A DNA stretch of 64,000 bases from contig JAEZLW010000170.1 of NCBI GenBank assembly GCA_023415145.1, positions 11,500-75,499 on the forward strand, given 5' to 3'. Below are positions 24,718-33,829 of the stretch, piece by piece. The stretch comes from Bacillota bacterium. Lineage in GTDB: Bacteria > Bacillota > Clostridia > Christensenellales > Aristaeellaceae. The stretch's first letter is position 1. Every line of letters begins with the position of its first letter. The notes beneath the pieces are model-generated. The model ran no database searches. It saw only the letters and a list, made by a program, of their open reading frames with translations, and was not told the DNA's origin. The translations under genes were made by a program, and so were the position numbers.

Positions 24718-26748
24718 ATGGATATCGGTTTCTTCCGGGATCTGCTGGTAAATGCGGCTTTTCTACTCACTTCCAGCATTCTTCTCACATTTATTAATGG
24801 CGCTTACCAAAAAAGAAGAGCCTCCGCAAATGTCTTAAGCGGCCTGATTGCAGGTACTGTAGGTGTTCTGGTACTTTTGACCACCGTCCGTTTTGATACA
24901 GGCATCGTGTTTGACACCCGCTCCATCCTGGTCAGCACCATGGGTATGTTTTTTGGCTGGGTACCTACCCTGATCGCCGCTGGCGTCATCATTGCCGCCC
25001 GGATCATCATGGGCGGAGGCGGCGTTTTCATGGGTATTTTGGTAACGTGTGTTTCGGCAGCGGTCGGCCTTGCATGGCGGGAAGCACGTTTGAAAAATGA
25101 GCGAATCAAAAACCATTTCACCGGTTTTGAGTTTTACCTGGTGGGTGTCATAAACCATGTACTGATGCTGGTCTGTACGCTGTCGCTGCCCAAGGAAAGC
25201 ATCGTGCCCGTCCTTCGAACCATCAGCATTCCGGTGCTTTTGATCTATCCCGTCTTTTCGCTTTTGATCTGCATGGTCATCTGGTCACGCCTCAGGCAAA
25301 TTCAAGCTGACGCAGATTTTTTACAGAGCGAGACCAGGTTTCGCACGCTGTATGAGCAGTCGCCTGTGGGTGTGGCTTTTGAAGATGGCCAGGGCAATCT
25401 GCAGTACAACCGGATGGCAGTATCCATTTTGGGCACACCCATGGATCAGGTTGCACCATCCAGTTGGCCAAGGTCCGTAAGCCCTGAGGATGTTAAGGAC
25501 GGTCGCAAAGCCTACGAAGCATTTGTCCGTGGCCAGACTTCTTCATTTGAAATGGAGCGGCCCTACACGCGGCCGGACGGCACGGAGGTCTGGATTCATT
25601 TGACGCTGGCCAAGCTACAAATGTCTGGTTCATTGGCCACAAGCCATATGTGGCTGCTGCAGGACATTTCCGAGAGGAAGCAAAAGGAAGCGGAAATCGT
25701 ATACCTTACCTATCATGACGTACTGACAGGTATGTACAACCGGGCGTTTATGGAAAAGGAACGGCAGCGCCTGAATGTGAAGGAGCACCTGCCGCTGTCG
25801 GTAATCCTGGGAGATGTCAACGGCCTGAAGCTGGTCAACGATGCCTTTGGCCATGACGAGGGTGACTATCTTTTGACAGAAGTGGCCAAAATCCTAAAAA
25901 GCTGCCTGCGGGATACGGATGTGGTGGCCAGAATCGGCGGTGATGAGTTCCTTGTTCTGCTGCCCAATACGGAAACCCATGAGGTTGCGCAGATTGTCAG
26001 CATGATCGGAAAGGCTTGTGCTTCCCATGCCCCCCGCCCCGGCAAGGAGTTGTTTGAGGTAAGCATATCTCTGGGCTATGCCACTAAGACAAGTCCGGAT
26101 GAGTTGCTAGACGCCGTTATCAAGACCGCTGAAAGGTTTATGTACCGGCGCAAGCTCATTGCCCATAAGCAGATGTACAACTCCATTCTCACTTCGATCA
26201 AGGAAACGCTGTACGAAAAGAGCGACGAAACCCGGGAACACGGGGAACGGATGGCCGGTATGGCAAGGTCCCTGGCCCGAGCGCTGGACTTGAACAAGGA
26301 AGACACCCAAGCGCTGGAGCTGGCTTCCATGCTCCATGATATCGGCAAGGTTCGGGTGGATTTGAGCATTCTCAAAAAAGCCGGGGCACTGACCGGAGAA
26401 GAATGGGATGAAATCAAAAAGCATCCGGAGGCCGGCTACCGCATCGCCCAGTCGGTGCCCCATCTAAACGCCATATCGGAAGTCATTCTCTACCACCATG
26501 AGCGGTGGGACGGCACGGGCTATCCGCAGGGCTTATCGGGAGAAAACATTCCGCTGCTGGCGCGCATCCTCGCCCTGGTGGATTCCTACGACACCATGCG
26601 GGAGGACAGGGGTTACCGAAAGGCACTTGATGACGCGGAGGCCATTCGGGAGATCCTGCGATCCGCAGGAAAGCAATTCGACCCTGAACTGACGCGCATT
26701 TTTGTGGAAAAAGTATTAAGTGACGAAGATGAAGAAGCAGGAAACTGA
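24718..26748 (+). CDS. Membrane-bound 5TM-PAS-GGDEF-HD-GYP cyclic-di-GMP enzyme
   Basis: The 676-residue protein has an N-terminal five-helix membrane sensor similar to the 5TMR-LYT domain of LytS (residues about 5-195), a PAS domain (about 210-325), a GGDEF domain and a C-terminal HD-GYP domain. The diguanylate cyclase site is intact (RIGGDEFLVLLPN) and has an RDTD inhibitory site five residues upstream. The HD-GYP phosphodiesterase motifs are intact (HDIGKV, HHERWDGTGYP). Both making and breaking cyclic di-GMP are therefore possible, switched by membrane and PAS signals. It stands alone with its own promoter and a hairpin after it. Confidence 0.95.
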   Translation: MDIGFFRDLLVNAAFLLTSSILLTFINGAYQKRRASANVLSGLIAGTVGVLVLLTTVRFDTGIVFDTRSILVSTMGMFFGWVPTLIAAGVIIAARIIMGGGGVFMGILVTCVSAAVGLAWREARLKNERIKNHFTGFEFYLVGVINHVLMLVCTLSLPKESIVPVLRTISIPVLLIYPVFSLLICMVIWSRLRQIQADADFLQSETRFRTLYEQSPVGVAFEDGQGNLQYNRMAVSILGTPMDQVAPSSWPRSVSPEDVKDGRKAYEAFVRGQTSSFEMERPYTRPDGTEVWIHLTLAKLQMSGSLATSHMWLLQDISERKQKEAEIVYLTYHDVLTGMYNRAFMEKERQRLNVKEHLPLSVILGDVNGLKLVNDAFGHDEGDYLLTEVAKILKSCLRDTDVVARIGGDEFLVLLPNTETHEVAQIVSMIGKACASHAPRPGKELFEVSISLGYATKTSPDELLDAVIKTAERFMYRRKLIAHKQMYNSILTSIKETLYEKSDETREHGERMAGMARSLARALDLNKEDTQALELASMLHDIGKVRVDLSILKKAGALTGEEWDEIKKHPEAGYRIAQSVPHLNAISEVILYHHERWDGTGYPQGLSGENIPLLARILALVDSYDTMREDRGYRKALDDAEAIREILRSAGKQFDPELTRIFVEKVLSDEDEEAGN

Positions 26749-26922
26749 CCCACCCACTTGTTCTGTTTTTGCAGGCGGAAATGCTTTTGTGAGGAAAGGG
26801 GCATCCATGAGAAGAGGAATCTTCATTCTGATTGTGCCCTGAGTGTTACTACGGACCTGAGCGGTATACCGGATATGGTCATGGCCTCCATCCAGTATCC
26901 GGATTAAGTGTTGAATGAACAT

Positions 26923-26953
26923 AGAGAGCACCGGGGCCGCCGGTGCTCTCTTG
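26923..26953. terminator. Hairpin between converging genes
   Basis: AGAGAGCACCGG pairs perfectly with CCGGTGCTCTCT around a 5-base loop. It lies between the GGDEF/HD-GYP gene and the converging GH27 gene. T-runs are short. Confidence 0.65.
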
Positions 26954-26997
26954 CTGTATGAAATGAGCCATTGCAGAAAAATACCTGTTCAAGCAAT

Positions 26998-28284
26998 TTA
27001 ACGGCATAGCTTGTATAGCGCAGCGCCATGGGGAGGCAGCTGGGCTGCGATCAACCCCTGCGGCATATCCACCTCTTTATGCGCCCACAAATCGCGTATG
27101 ATCACGGGTGAAAACCCGCACACCTGTTCCTGTACGGAAACCTTCGTCCGATCCTCCGACAGGTTGAACAAAGCAACATACGTGCTGCCGTCCTCGTCTT
27201 GGCTCAGCCATACGGCATGATCACCGTCCCGCTCAAGCTGCATTGCACCATGGGAATGCTTGATCAGATGCAGCACCTCGCCGTTTTGCATCAGCGACAG
27301 CGTCCATTCATCATTGTCACGCATCTCACCGCCCATCATCAAAGGTGAGCGGAAAATGCACCAAAGCGTCATCATGGTCCTCTGCTCATCCCTTGTAAAG
27401 TTCGTCTGCCGCCCCCGCCGCCATCCCATGCCGATGCGGCCCAGAGGCAGCATGTCGCAATCAGGCCAGCAGCCGGGAGCCACGTGACGCTGCCACACCT
27501 CACAGCGTTCGAACATGTTTTTCAGCAGGTCCCAGCGGTCCCAGAAGTCATCGGTAATGCGCCACATGTTGGCGTATTTGCTTAAATGCCAGGCCTTTTC
27601 AATCAGTGCAGGGCCGGGAGAAAGGCTCATTACCATCTGCCTGCCGGAGTGTTCTATGGCCTTTGCGATCATCTCAATTTCTTTTTCAGCAGAATAGGGC
27701 GCGTGGGGATACATGTTGGTGTTGCAGATGTCATCCACCTTTACGTAATCCACGCCCCAGGCGGCGTATAGTTCAAAAATACTGTCGTAATACTTCTGCG
27801 ACGACGGATGGCTGGGGTTCAGGCCATACATGTCGCTGTTCCATTTGCATATGGAATGCGGCAAAGCGATTTTGTCCGCCGTCACGTCCGTGCCGTATAC
27901 GGGCATGCGGGCATGCACCGCCTGCCTGGGAATGCCCCGCATGATGTGGATGCCAAATTTTAGCCCCATTGCATGAATCTTGCCGGCAATGTGTGTGAAG
28001 CCATGGCCGCCTGCGGCGGAGGGGAAGCGGTTGGGCGCGGGAAGCTGCCTTCCATAAGCGTCCAGTGAAAGATTCGCGAATGGAATGTACTCCCCTTCTC
28101 CCGTTCCGGCCATGGGCTCTGACCACTGTATGTCGCAAACGATGTATTCCCATCCGAACTTCTTCAGGTGCTTTTCCATATAGGCAGCGTTGCCAAGAAG
28201 CTGCTCCTCGTTCACCGAGGCCGCGTAACAATCCCAGCTGTTCCAACCCATGGGCGGTGTGAATGCCGCCCTGTTTTTGTCCAT
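26998..28284 (-). CDS. Alpha-galactosidase, GH27, cytoplasmic
   Basis: GH27 enzymes release terminal alpha-galactose by retention. The 428-residue protein shows TPPMGWNSWDCYAASVNEEQ (family N-terminal signature), WGVDYVKVDDICNT (first Asp expected as nucleophile) and MWRITDDFWDRWD (Asp expected as acid/base). There is no signal peptide. It is a single gene flanked by a converging hairpin and the ABC exporter locus; possible substrates include galactomannan, raffinose-type sugars or galactolipids. Some GH27 members are alpha-N-acetylgalactosaminidases or isomalto-dextranases, so the sugar specificity is inferred. Confidence 0.93.
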   Translation of the reverse strand: MDKNRAAFTPPMGWNSWDCYAASVNEEQLLGNAAYMEKHLKKFGWEYIVCDIQWSEPMAGTGEGEYIPFANLSLDAYGRQLPAPNRFPSAAGGHGFTHIAGKIHAMGLKFGIHIMRGIPRQAVHARMPVYGTDVTADKIALPHSICKWNSDMYGLNPSHPSSQKYYDSIFELYAAWGVDYVKVDDICNTNMYPHAPYSAEKEIEMIAKAIEHSGRQMVMSLSPGPALIEKAWHLSKYANMWRITDDFWDRWDLLKNMFERCEVWQRHVAPGCWPDCDMLPLGRIGMGWRRGRQTNFTRDEQRTMMTLWCIFRSPLMMGGEMRDNDEWTLSLMQNGEVLHLIKHSHGAMQLERDGDHAVWLSQDEDGSTYVALFNLSEDRTKVSVQEQVCGFSPVIIRDLWAHKEVDMPQGLIAAQLPPHGAALYKLCR

Positions 28285-28418
28285 TTAAATGCCTCCCGTT
28301 TTGCTATCGTACAATGCCCTTTTCGCCTCTTTTCCTTTCTCCGGTGATTTCGCAAATTCCTTTTCTGACGGCAGGCTGCACAGTGTAAAATTTATTCTGA
28401 AATCAGAAGGGTTAATAG

Positions 28419-28447
28419 TTGACTTCGCTCATGCGCAGTGCTAATAT
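28419..28447 (+). promoter_or_regulatory. Promoter of the FtsX-type ABC exporter genes
   Basis: TTGACT (28419-28424) and TAATAT (28442-28447) are separated by exactly 17 bases, about 85 bases upstream of the permease start. Confidence 0.65.
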
Positions 28448-28532
28448 TCGTGTGTTGTCGTAATTGGTATTTTTTTGTTAATTGTCGAACTTTCTTGATT
28501 GTAAGAGGCGAGATATTTTGGGAGGTGAATCT

Positions 28533-31019
28533 GTGAGCCTGTTTGTAAAGACACTATTGCTAAGTCTGGCAGAAAAAAAAGCAAGAACGCTGCTCGTCTT
28601 GTTTTCCATTGCCATCTCCTCAGCGCTCATCTTCGCGAACGAGAGCTTTTCTACAACAGTATCCCGGCGGTTCTACGACGCCGATGTACGGTGGAGCGGC
28701 ATCTCCGACTTTTACATTGAAAGCCGGGAAGCGGTTGGTGCAAAGGAGTGGATAGACACCGCCCATCTTGGCCCCATGCAGGTCGATTTTGAATACGCCT
28801 ACTCCTTGATCAAGGAAAAGGCGCTTTATGCCCCCAGTGTGGAAGAAATGCATTACTTCACGCTCATCGGGGCGGATATGGCGGAGTTCAACCATCACAA
28901 CCCCGTGACCCTCAGGGAAGGCACCTTTGACGATTGGACCGGGAATAAAATCATCCTGGGCGCGACGTACGCAGACATGTATGGCATTCATACCGGGGAC
29001 ACCGTGACACTGGAATTGAGCGGCGATCCCAACGATTTTATCGTGGCCGGCATCAGCGAGCCCCGGGGCCTTTTTCTTCGGGAGCTGGCGGACGGAGGCT
29101 TTGTCCTGGCGCCGCATGATACCATCAGGGACATTTACGGCGGGGACTGCAACCTTTTGTTCCTGAAAATGAAGGACCGCACGCAAAGAACGGCCATGCT
29201 GGAGACGCTGACCGCTGCCTTTGAAGGGTACAAGGTGGCCTACGGCGTAAATGACGAGATCATTGCGGCGGAGACGCAAAACTACGTGATGCCCTTCCGC
29301 ATCTCGGCGGTGGTGGTCATCTTCATGAGCATGTTCATCATTTACACCGCCTTCAACCTGATTACGCTGGAGCGCATCCCCATTGTGGGTTCGCTTAGAA
29401 GCGTTGGCTGCACGCGACGGAAAATCAACCGTCTGCTCATTTTGGAAAGTGCTGCCATCGGGGCGGCAGGAGGCCTTATCGGCTGCCTGCTGGGAACGGT
29501 GGTGCTAAGGTTTATCATCCTCAGCTATTTCAGCGGCGAGGCCGCCGTGCTGGATACCAATGTGCTTTTCGGCCTGCGGGAGGTGCTGACGGCAGTGGCC
29601 GCCGCGGTCATCATCACCACATCAAGCGCGGTATTGCCCATCATGCGCCTGACCAGGACACCCATCAAAAACATTATCCTTTGTGATGTGTACAAAAGAC
29701 ATAGCAAAAAAAGCAGACTATGGGTTGTGGGCTTGATCCTTATAGCGGCCTGTATCCTTGTTCCACCCCTCCTTCCCGGGAACTTCATGGGCATGATTCT
29801 GGCGGCCGCGCTGGCGACAGGCGCACTCATCGGCCTCATTCCCGTTGTGCCGTTTGTCACGCGCCACCTGTCGAAGCTTGTTGCAAAGCTTCCCTTCATC
29901 AGCCAGGATGTAGCGCTGGGCGTTCGGAACATTAGGGACAACAAAAACCTGATGAACAACATTCAACTATTCTCGGCGGCCATTGCCATCATTGCTTTTA
30001 TGGCCTCCATGTTTGGCACCATGGGTGCAGATCTGTTGAAAGCGTTTGAGCGGGACATGAAGTTTGACGTTTCGCTTTCGCTGCGCCATTCTGATGAACA
30101 GACGCTTCAAAGGCTTGCAACGGTTGATGGCGTGGCGGGTTACGAAGGCTGCCATGTCAGCCATGCCGCCATCGTGAACCATCAAACATTCTTCAACGTA
30201 CTGTACGGCATTGAAAGCGAGCATTTCTTTGACTTCAACCCCGTCCGTGAGCTTGAGGAAAACCGGGACGCCCTTGCCCGGCTGAACAGCGGCAGGAACA
30301 TCATTACCACCAACGTGCTCAAAGGAAAGCTCGGCCTGAATCTTGGTGATACACTTGTCCTTCAATTCGGCAGCAAAGAGATTTCCTATACCATAACGGG
30401 CTTTGTAGAAACAAACGTGGGCATTGGCCATGTCGGATATATCTCTGCTGAAAATTACCGCGCCGACATGGATGTTTCGGACTACGATCAGATTTTTGTC
30501 AAGGCACAGGGCGGTGCGGAAACGGTCAAAAACAGCATCAAGCGGGCACTGACCCGTGATGTCATGCGCATCGACACCAAGGAAGACCTGACACGGGCCA
30601 ACGCCGACAAGGTGATGGCCATGTTCAAGGCCATCAGCAGCTACAGTTACCTGGCACTGCTGGTGGGCATCATCGGCATCGTCAACAACCTGGCGGCCAG
30701 CTTTATTGAACGAAAGCGGAGCTTTGCCATGTACCGCTGCGTGGGCATGAGCAAACGCGGCCTCAACCGGATGCTGATTACCGAGGCGGCAGCCATGGGT
30801 GTGCTTGGCGTTTTATTCGGCACCCTGTGCGCGCTGGTGATGGCCTCCGCCATACCCGCATCCGTCAGCGTCCTGTGGGGCAAGGTTACGGTACAATTGG
30901 CCGTCAAGGAAATGGCGATCATGGGGGCTTCAGGCATCCTCTCCATGCTGCTCATATCCGCAATCCCCGTTTTCAAGAGCAACAGGCTAAGCATCATTGA
31001 AAGCATCAAGTATGAATAA
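28533..31019 (+). CDS. FtsX-family ABC transporter permease, two FtsX modules
   Basis: The 828-residue protein has an N-terminal membrane segment (about 20-40), a large extracellular domain to about residue 255, a four-segment central part containing the first FtsX module, a second extracellular domain, and a C-terminal FtsX module (SYSYLALLVGIIGIVNNLAA, KRSFAMYRCVGMSKRGLNRM). This layout fits MacB-like or lipoprotein/peptide-export permeases rather than importers. The GTG start is chosen because GGAGG lies 7 bases upstream; a longer frame from 28482 has no ribosome binding site. The ATPase gene starts 9 bases after its stop. No two-component genes are adjacent. Confidence 0.9.
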   Translation: MSLFVKTLLLSLAEKKARTLLVLFSIAISSALIFANESFSTTVSRRFYDADVRWSGISDFYIESREAVGAKEWIDTAHLGPMQVDFEYAYSLIKEKALYAPSVEEMHYFTLIGADMAEFNHHNPVTLREGTFDDWTGNKIILGATYADMYGIHTGDTVTLELSGDPNDFIVAGISEPRGLFLRELADGGFVLAPHDTIRDIYGGDCNLLFLKMKDRTQRTAMLETLTAAFEGYKVAYGVNDEIIAAETQNYVMPFRISAVVVIFMSMFIIYTAFNLITLERIPIVGSLRSVGCTRRKINRLLILESAAIGAAGGLIGCLLGTVVLRFIILSYFSGEAAVLDTNVLFGLREVLTAVAAAVIITTSSAVLPIMRLTRTPIKNIILCDVYKRHSKKSRLWVVGLILIAACILVPPLLPGNFMGMILAAALATGALIGLIPVVPFVTRHLSKLVAKLPFISQDVALGVRNIRDNKNLMNNIQLFSAAIAIIAFMASMFGTMGADLLKAFERDMKFDVSLSLRHSDEQTLQRLATVDGVAGYEGCHVSHAAIVNHQTFFNVLYGIESEHFFDFNPVRELEENRDALARLNSGRNIITTNVLKGKLGLNLGDTLVLQFGSKEISYTITGFVETNVGIGHVGYISAENYRADMDVSDYDQIFVKAQGGAETVKNSIKRALTRDVMRIDTKEDLTRANADKVMAMFKAISSYSYLALLVGIIGIVNNLAASFIERKRSFAMYRCVGMSKRGLNRMLITEAAAMGVLGVLFGTLCALVMASAIPASVSVLWGKVTVQLAVKEMAIMGASGILSMLLISAIPVFKSNRLSIIESIKYE

Positions 31020-31028
31020 AGGAGCATT

Positions 31029-31706
31029 ATGATGAATGAAATCATTCGGGTAAGCAACTTGAAAAAGTCATTTGCGCTGGGCCAGAGCTCTGTGGAAGTG
31101 CTCAAGGACATTAGCCTCACGGTCAAAAAGGGTGAGTTCATTTCCATTATGGGGCCGTCCGGCTCTGGAAAAAGCACACTTTTGTACCTGATGGGCGGGC
31201 TGGACAGGCCCACAAGCGGGTCTATTCTCGTCAGCGGAAAAAAGATGCAGGACCTTGATGATGACGCGGAGAGTAAAATGCGCAGGACCGACATCGGTTT
31301 TGTGTTCCAGGCCTATAACCTCATCGACAATCTGACACTGGAGGAAAACATTCTCCTGCCTGCGCTGCTGGACGGCAAAAAGCGCAAGGATGTACAGAAA
31401 AGGGCAGAGGAATTGATGAAGGCAGTGGGCATTGAAAAGCGCAGGAACCATACGCCCAGGGAGCTGTCCGGCGGCGAACAGCAGCGCACGGCCATCGCCC
31501 GGGCGTTGATCAACGAACCCGGCATCCTCTTTGCGGACGAGCCCATCGGCAACCTGGACAGCAAGACCGGCACGGAAATTTTGGAGCTTTTGAGGGAGAT
31601 CAACCAAACAAAAGGCATCACCATTCTTATGGTGACGCATTCGGAGGAATCTACAAAATACGGCACAAGGGTCGTGAGGCTCAAGGATGGGCAGGTTGTT
31701 GCGTAA
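31029..31706 (+). CDS. ABC exporter ATPase (MacB/LolD type)
   Basis: The 225-residue ATPase has Walker A GPSGSGKST, the Q-loop in FVFQAYNLID, the signature LSGGEQQR, Walker B ILFADEP and a switch His (MVTHSEE). It pairs with the FtsX-type permease just upstream. MacB-like transporters use ATP to move lipoproteins, antimicrobial peptides or drugs across or out of the membrane by a mechanotransmission mechanism. A terminator follows the gene. Confidence 0.95.
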   Translation: MMNEIIRVSNLKKSFALGQSSVEVLKDISLTVKKGEFISIMGPSGSGKSTLLYLMGGLDRPTSGSILVSGKKMQDLDDDAESKMRRTDIGFVFQAYNLIDNLTLEENILLPALLDGKKRKDVQKRAEELMKAVGIEKRRNHTPRELSGGEQQRTAIARALINEPGILFADEPIGNLDSKTGTEILELLREINQTKGITILMVTHSEESTKYGTRVVRLKDGQVVA

Positions 31707-31750
31707 GAACCCAAGCACTTACCTATAACAGAATAACACTTTATCACAAA

Positions 31751-31786
31751 AACCCGTTGCAGGAATAGAAGCAGCGGGCTTTTTTT
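31751..31786 (+). terminator. Rho-independent terminator after the exporter ATPase
   Basis: CCCGTTGC pairs with GCAGCGGG (one wobble) around a 10-base loop, followed by CTTTTTTT. Confidence 0.85.
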
Positions 31787-31794
31787 CACCTGCT

Positions 31795-32376
31795 TTATGT
31801 GCTACGAACCACCAGCACCTCATTGGATTTGGCACAGGTGCTGTCCAGGCATGCTATCACAAACACACGGCCCAGCGTACCGGCAGGCACCTGCCATAGC
31901 ATTTCGGCCACGCCCGTCACAGCGCTTAAGCAATCCACGCCAATCAGGCTGGCCTGCTCGCACGCATTGGTGCCGGTTGGTTCAAGAAAAAAGAACACTC
32001 TGGAAACGGGCCGATTGAAGGTCGGCCGCACAATGGTTCGCGGAGAAAGCTGCACAGCTCCGTTTACAACGGGCAGCGGGCGGCCTTCCTCCGTAAAGAA
32101 CTCCAGCGTCAGCACCCGAAGATTGTTAACGGGTTCAGGCTTTGGCTTTCCCACAGGAATACAGATTACCTGCCCGACGCAGATCGCTCCGCGGCGGATG
32201 ATCTGCGGATTTGTATTGAGGATGGCGTTCACCGTTACCCCATACCTTTTGCCAATGCTATTCAGCGTATCCTGCCGCTGCACTGTATACAACTGGCCGC
32301 TGCACCTTTCCGGCGGCGGCGGTATCGGACCTCCCTCCGCGGGAGCCGTTGACTGTACGAACCTTCCATTCTCCAT
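31795..32376 (-). CDS. LysM protein with uncharacterised C-terminal domain (paralogue 1)
   Basis: The 193-residue protein has one LysM domain (about residues 28-75: LYTVQRQDTLNSIGKRYGVT, NPQIIRRGAICVGQVICIP) and a C-terminal domain of about 110 residues that I do not recognise (LPVVNGAVQLSPR, FFFLEPTGTNACE, GVAEMLWQVPAGTLG, CLDSTCAKSNEVLVV). There is no signal peptide. LysM proteins without signals in spore formers are often spore-coat proteins, but that is only a possibility. The start at MENGRF has GGGGTGA upstream. A close paralogue lies at 45374-45946. Confidence 0.8.
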   Translation of the reverse strand: MENGRFVQSTAPAEGGPIPPPPERCSGQLYTVQRQDTLNSIGKRYGVTVNAILNTNPQIIRRGAICVGQVICIPVGKPKPEPVNNLRVLTLEFFTEEGRPLPVVNGAVQLSPRTIVRPTFNRPVSRVFFFLEPTGTNACEQASLIGVDCLSAVTGVAEMLWQVPAGTLGRVFVIACLDSTCAKSNEVLVVRST

Positions 32377-32548
32377 TTTCTTCACCCCTTTTACGCCTTA
32401 TGTTGCATGATATGTTCTGCGCATGCCGGGGATACCAGTCATCAAACCACCAAGAAGCGCTGCAAAGGGTTTTTCCGCCGCTTGTCGAATCATAAGGTAT
32501 CCTTCTTCAAAAGCATCTCCTTTTGAGAGGGAACAATGCTTACGGGAG

Positions 32549-33346
32549 ATGACGCCCTTGCGCTCCCCCCTTGTCCGGCTGGCTTTGCTCCTTTTGTGCC
32601 TGCTTCTCTCTTTTCATTTGGCCATGGGAGAGGCTTTGTGCTGTGCGCCGGCGGTACAAGCCTGTGACCCGCATAACTCCATCACCGTTAACACCGCCGC
32701 TTCCGGCGGGAGTATGGATGATTCTTTGATGACAAACACCGCACCCTCCGCCCTTGCCTTGGAGGGCTTTTTCGCCGCAGCCTTCCATTCTGAATATGGT
32801 GATACCACAAGGGATTCGCTGATCCGCTGGGAAATTCCGCTCTGCCTGTTTGTCAAGGGTGAACCTACGCCGGATGATTTGAATGCGCTTGATCGATTGC
32901 TTTCAAGCCTCAAGGCCAACGTTCCAGGTCTGCCGGATATTTCGTTTGCCAGCGCGGAAGAAAAGGCCAATGTGATCATTTCCTTTGTTCCCTTCGAGGC
33001 CATGGCAGAATCACTCACAACCTATGAAGCCAACAACTGGGGCTTTATGAACTGCTTTTCCGATGAAAAGACCATCCGTTACGGTATGATAGCCATTGCA
33101 AGCGACGTGACCGGACAAAAGGACCGCAACCATCTCATTTTGGAAGAATTCGTGAACATGCTGGGCTTGACAGCCGACCTGTCTTACGCACCGGAGAGCA
33201 TCATCTACCAGCCTTACACTGATACGCAGGCCTTGGCTGACATGGATTATGAAATGCTAACCCTGCTATACGGCTCTTTTGTGAACTATGGCATGAGCCG
33301 GGAGGAAGCAAAAGCGGCGCTTGAGAAAATTTTCCCGGATCAGTGA
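32549..33346 (+). CDS. Secreted DUF2927-type protein
   Basis: The 265-residue protein starts with a signal peptide (MTPLRSPLVRLALLLLCLLL) ending near HLAMGEA. The mature region contains IRWEIPLCLFVKG, ANVIISFVP, HLILEEFVNMLGLTADL and SIIYQPYTDTQALADMDYEM, which fits DUF2927, a predicted secreted domain with metalloprotease-like spacing but without a clear HExxH here. Function is unknown. The start is the ATG before the signal peptide; no strong ribosome binding site is present, so the start is moderately sure. The terminator overlaps its stop codon. Confidence 0.75.
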   Translation: MTPLRSPLVRLALLLLCLLLSFHLAMGEALCCAPAVQACDPHNSITVNTAASGGSMDDSLMTNTAPSALALEGFFAAAFHSEYGDTTRDSLIRWEIPLCLFVKGEPTPDDLNALDRLLSSLKANVPGLPDISFASAEEKANVIISFVPFEAMAESLTTYEANNWGFMNCFSDEKTIRYGMIAIASDVTGQKDRNHLILEEFVNMLGLTADLSYAPESIIYQPYTDTQALADMDYEMLTLLYGSFVNYGMSREEAKAALEKIFPDQ

Positions 33347-33359
33347 ATCCGGGTCTTTT
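33334..33359 (+). terminator. Terminator overlapping the DUF2927 stop codon
   Basis: CCCGGAT pairs with ATCCGGG around a 6-base loop that contains part of the stop codon, followed by TCTTTT. Confidence 0.75.
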
Positions 33360-33363
33360 ATTC

Positions 33364-33393
33364 TTGACGTATCTGGCAATTCGTGGGTACAAT
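33364..33393 (+). promoter_or_regulatory. Promoter of the ArsR-glycogen gene cluster
   Basis: TTGACG (33364-33369) and TACAAT (33388-33393) are 18 bases apart, 40 bases before the ArsR start. The AT-rich stretch after it could hold an ArsR operator. Confidence 0.6.
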
Positions 33394-33432
33394 ATATGTG
33401 TTATAGTTACAAGGAAGGAGTTTTGACGCAGT

Positions 33433-33798
33433 ATGCCGGAGAGGGATCAGGAAACCTGCAGCGTCAATATCATCCATCCGGAAGATGTGAAAAAGGCGCT
33501 GGATCAAATGCCCGGCGAGAATGCCCGCTGCGCCATGCTGGATATACTGACAGCTATGGCCGATGCCACGCGGCTTAAGATACTGCTGGCGCTGCGCCAG
33601 CAAGAACTTTGCGTATGCGATCTAAGCGCGGTGCTGTGCCTGTCCCAAAGTGCCGTCAGCCACCAACTGCGGACCCTGAAGGACGTACACTGTGTCAAGT
33701 CCCGCCGCAGCGGTAAAATCGTATATTACGCGCTGGACGATGATCACGTAGGCGAGCTTCTCAATGTAGCGCTATCCCACGTCAGCGAAGGAAGATAA
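33433..33798 (+). CDS. ArsR/SmtB family metal-sensing repressor (CadC-like)
   Basis: The 121-residue protein has the winged helix of the family (LLALRQQELCVCDLSAVLCL, SQSAVSHQLRTLKD, KIVYYAL). Cysteines sit where CadC-type sensors bind metal: an N-terminal TCSVNI and the CVC in the ELCVCDL helix. Such proteins release DNA on binding cadmium, lead, zinc or arsenic. No metal pump or resistance gene is adjacent; instead the branching-enzyme gene starts 31 bases later on the same strand. AAGGAG lies 12 bases before the ATG. Confidence 0.88.
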   Translation: MPERDQETCSVNIIHPEDVKKALDQMPGENARCAMLDILTAMADATRLKILLALRQQELCVCDLSAVLCLSQSAVSHQLRTLKDVHCVKSRRSGKIVYYALDDDHVGELLNVALSHVSEGR

Positions 33799-33829
33799 AG
33801 TTCTATCCCCTACGAAAGCAGGCGACAAA

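Noticed and set aside
26749..26997. A small gene in the gap after the cyclic-di-GMP enzyme
   Set aside because: The short frames there end within a few codons and only the hairpin is convincing.
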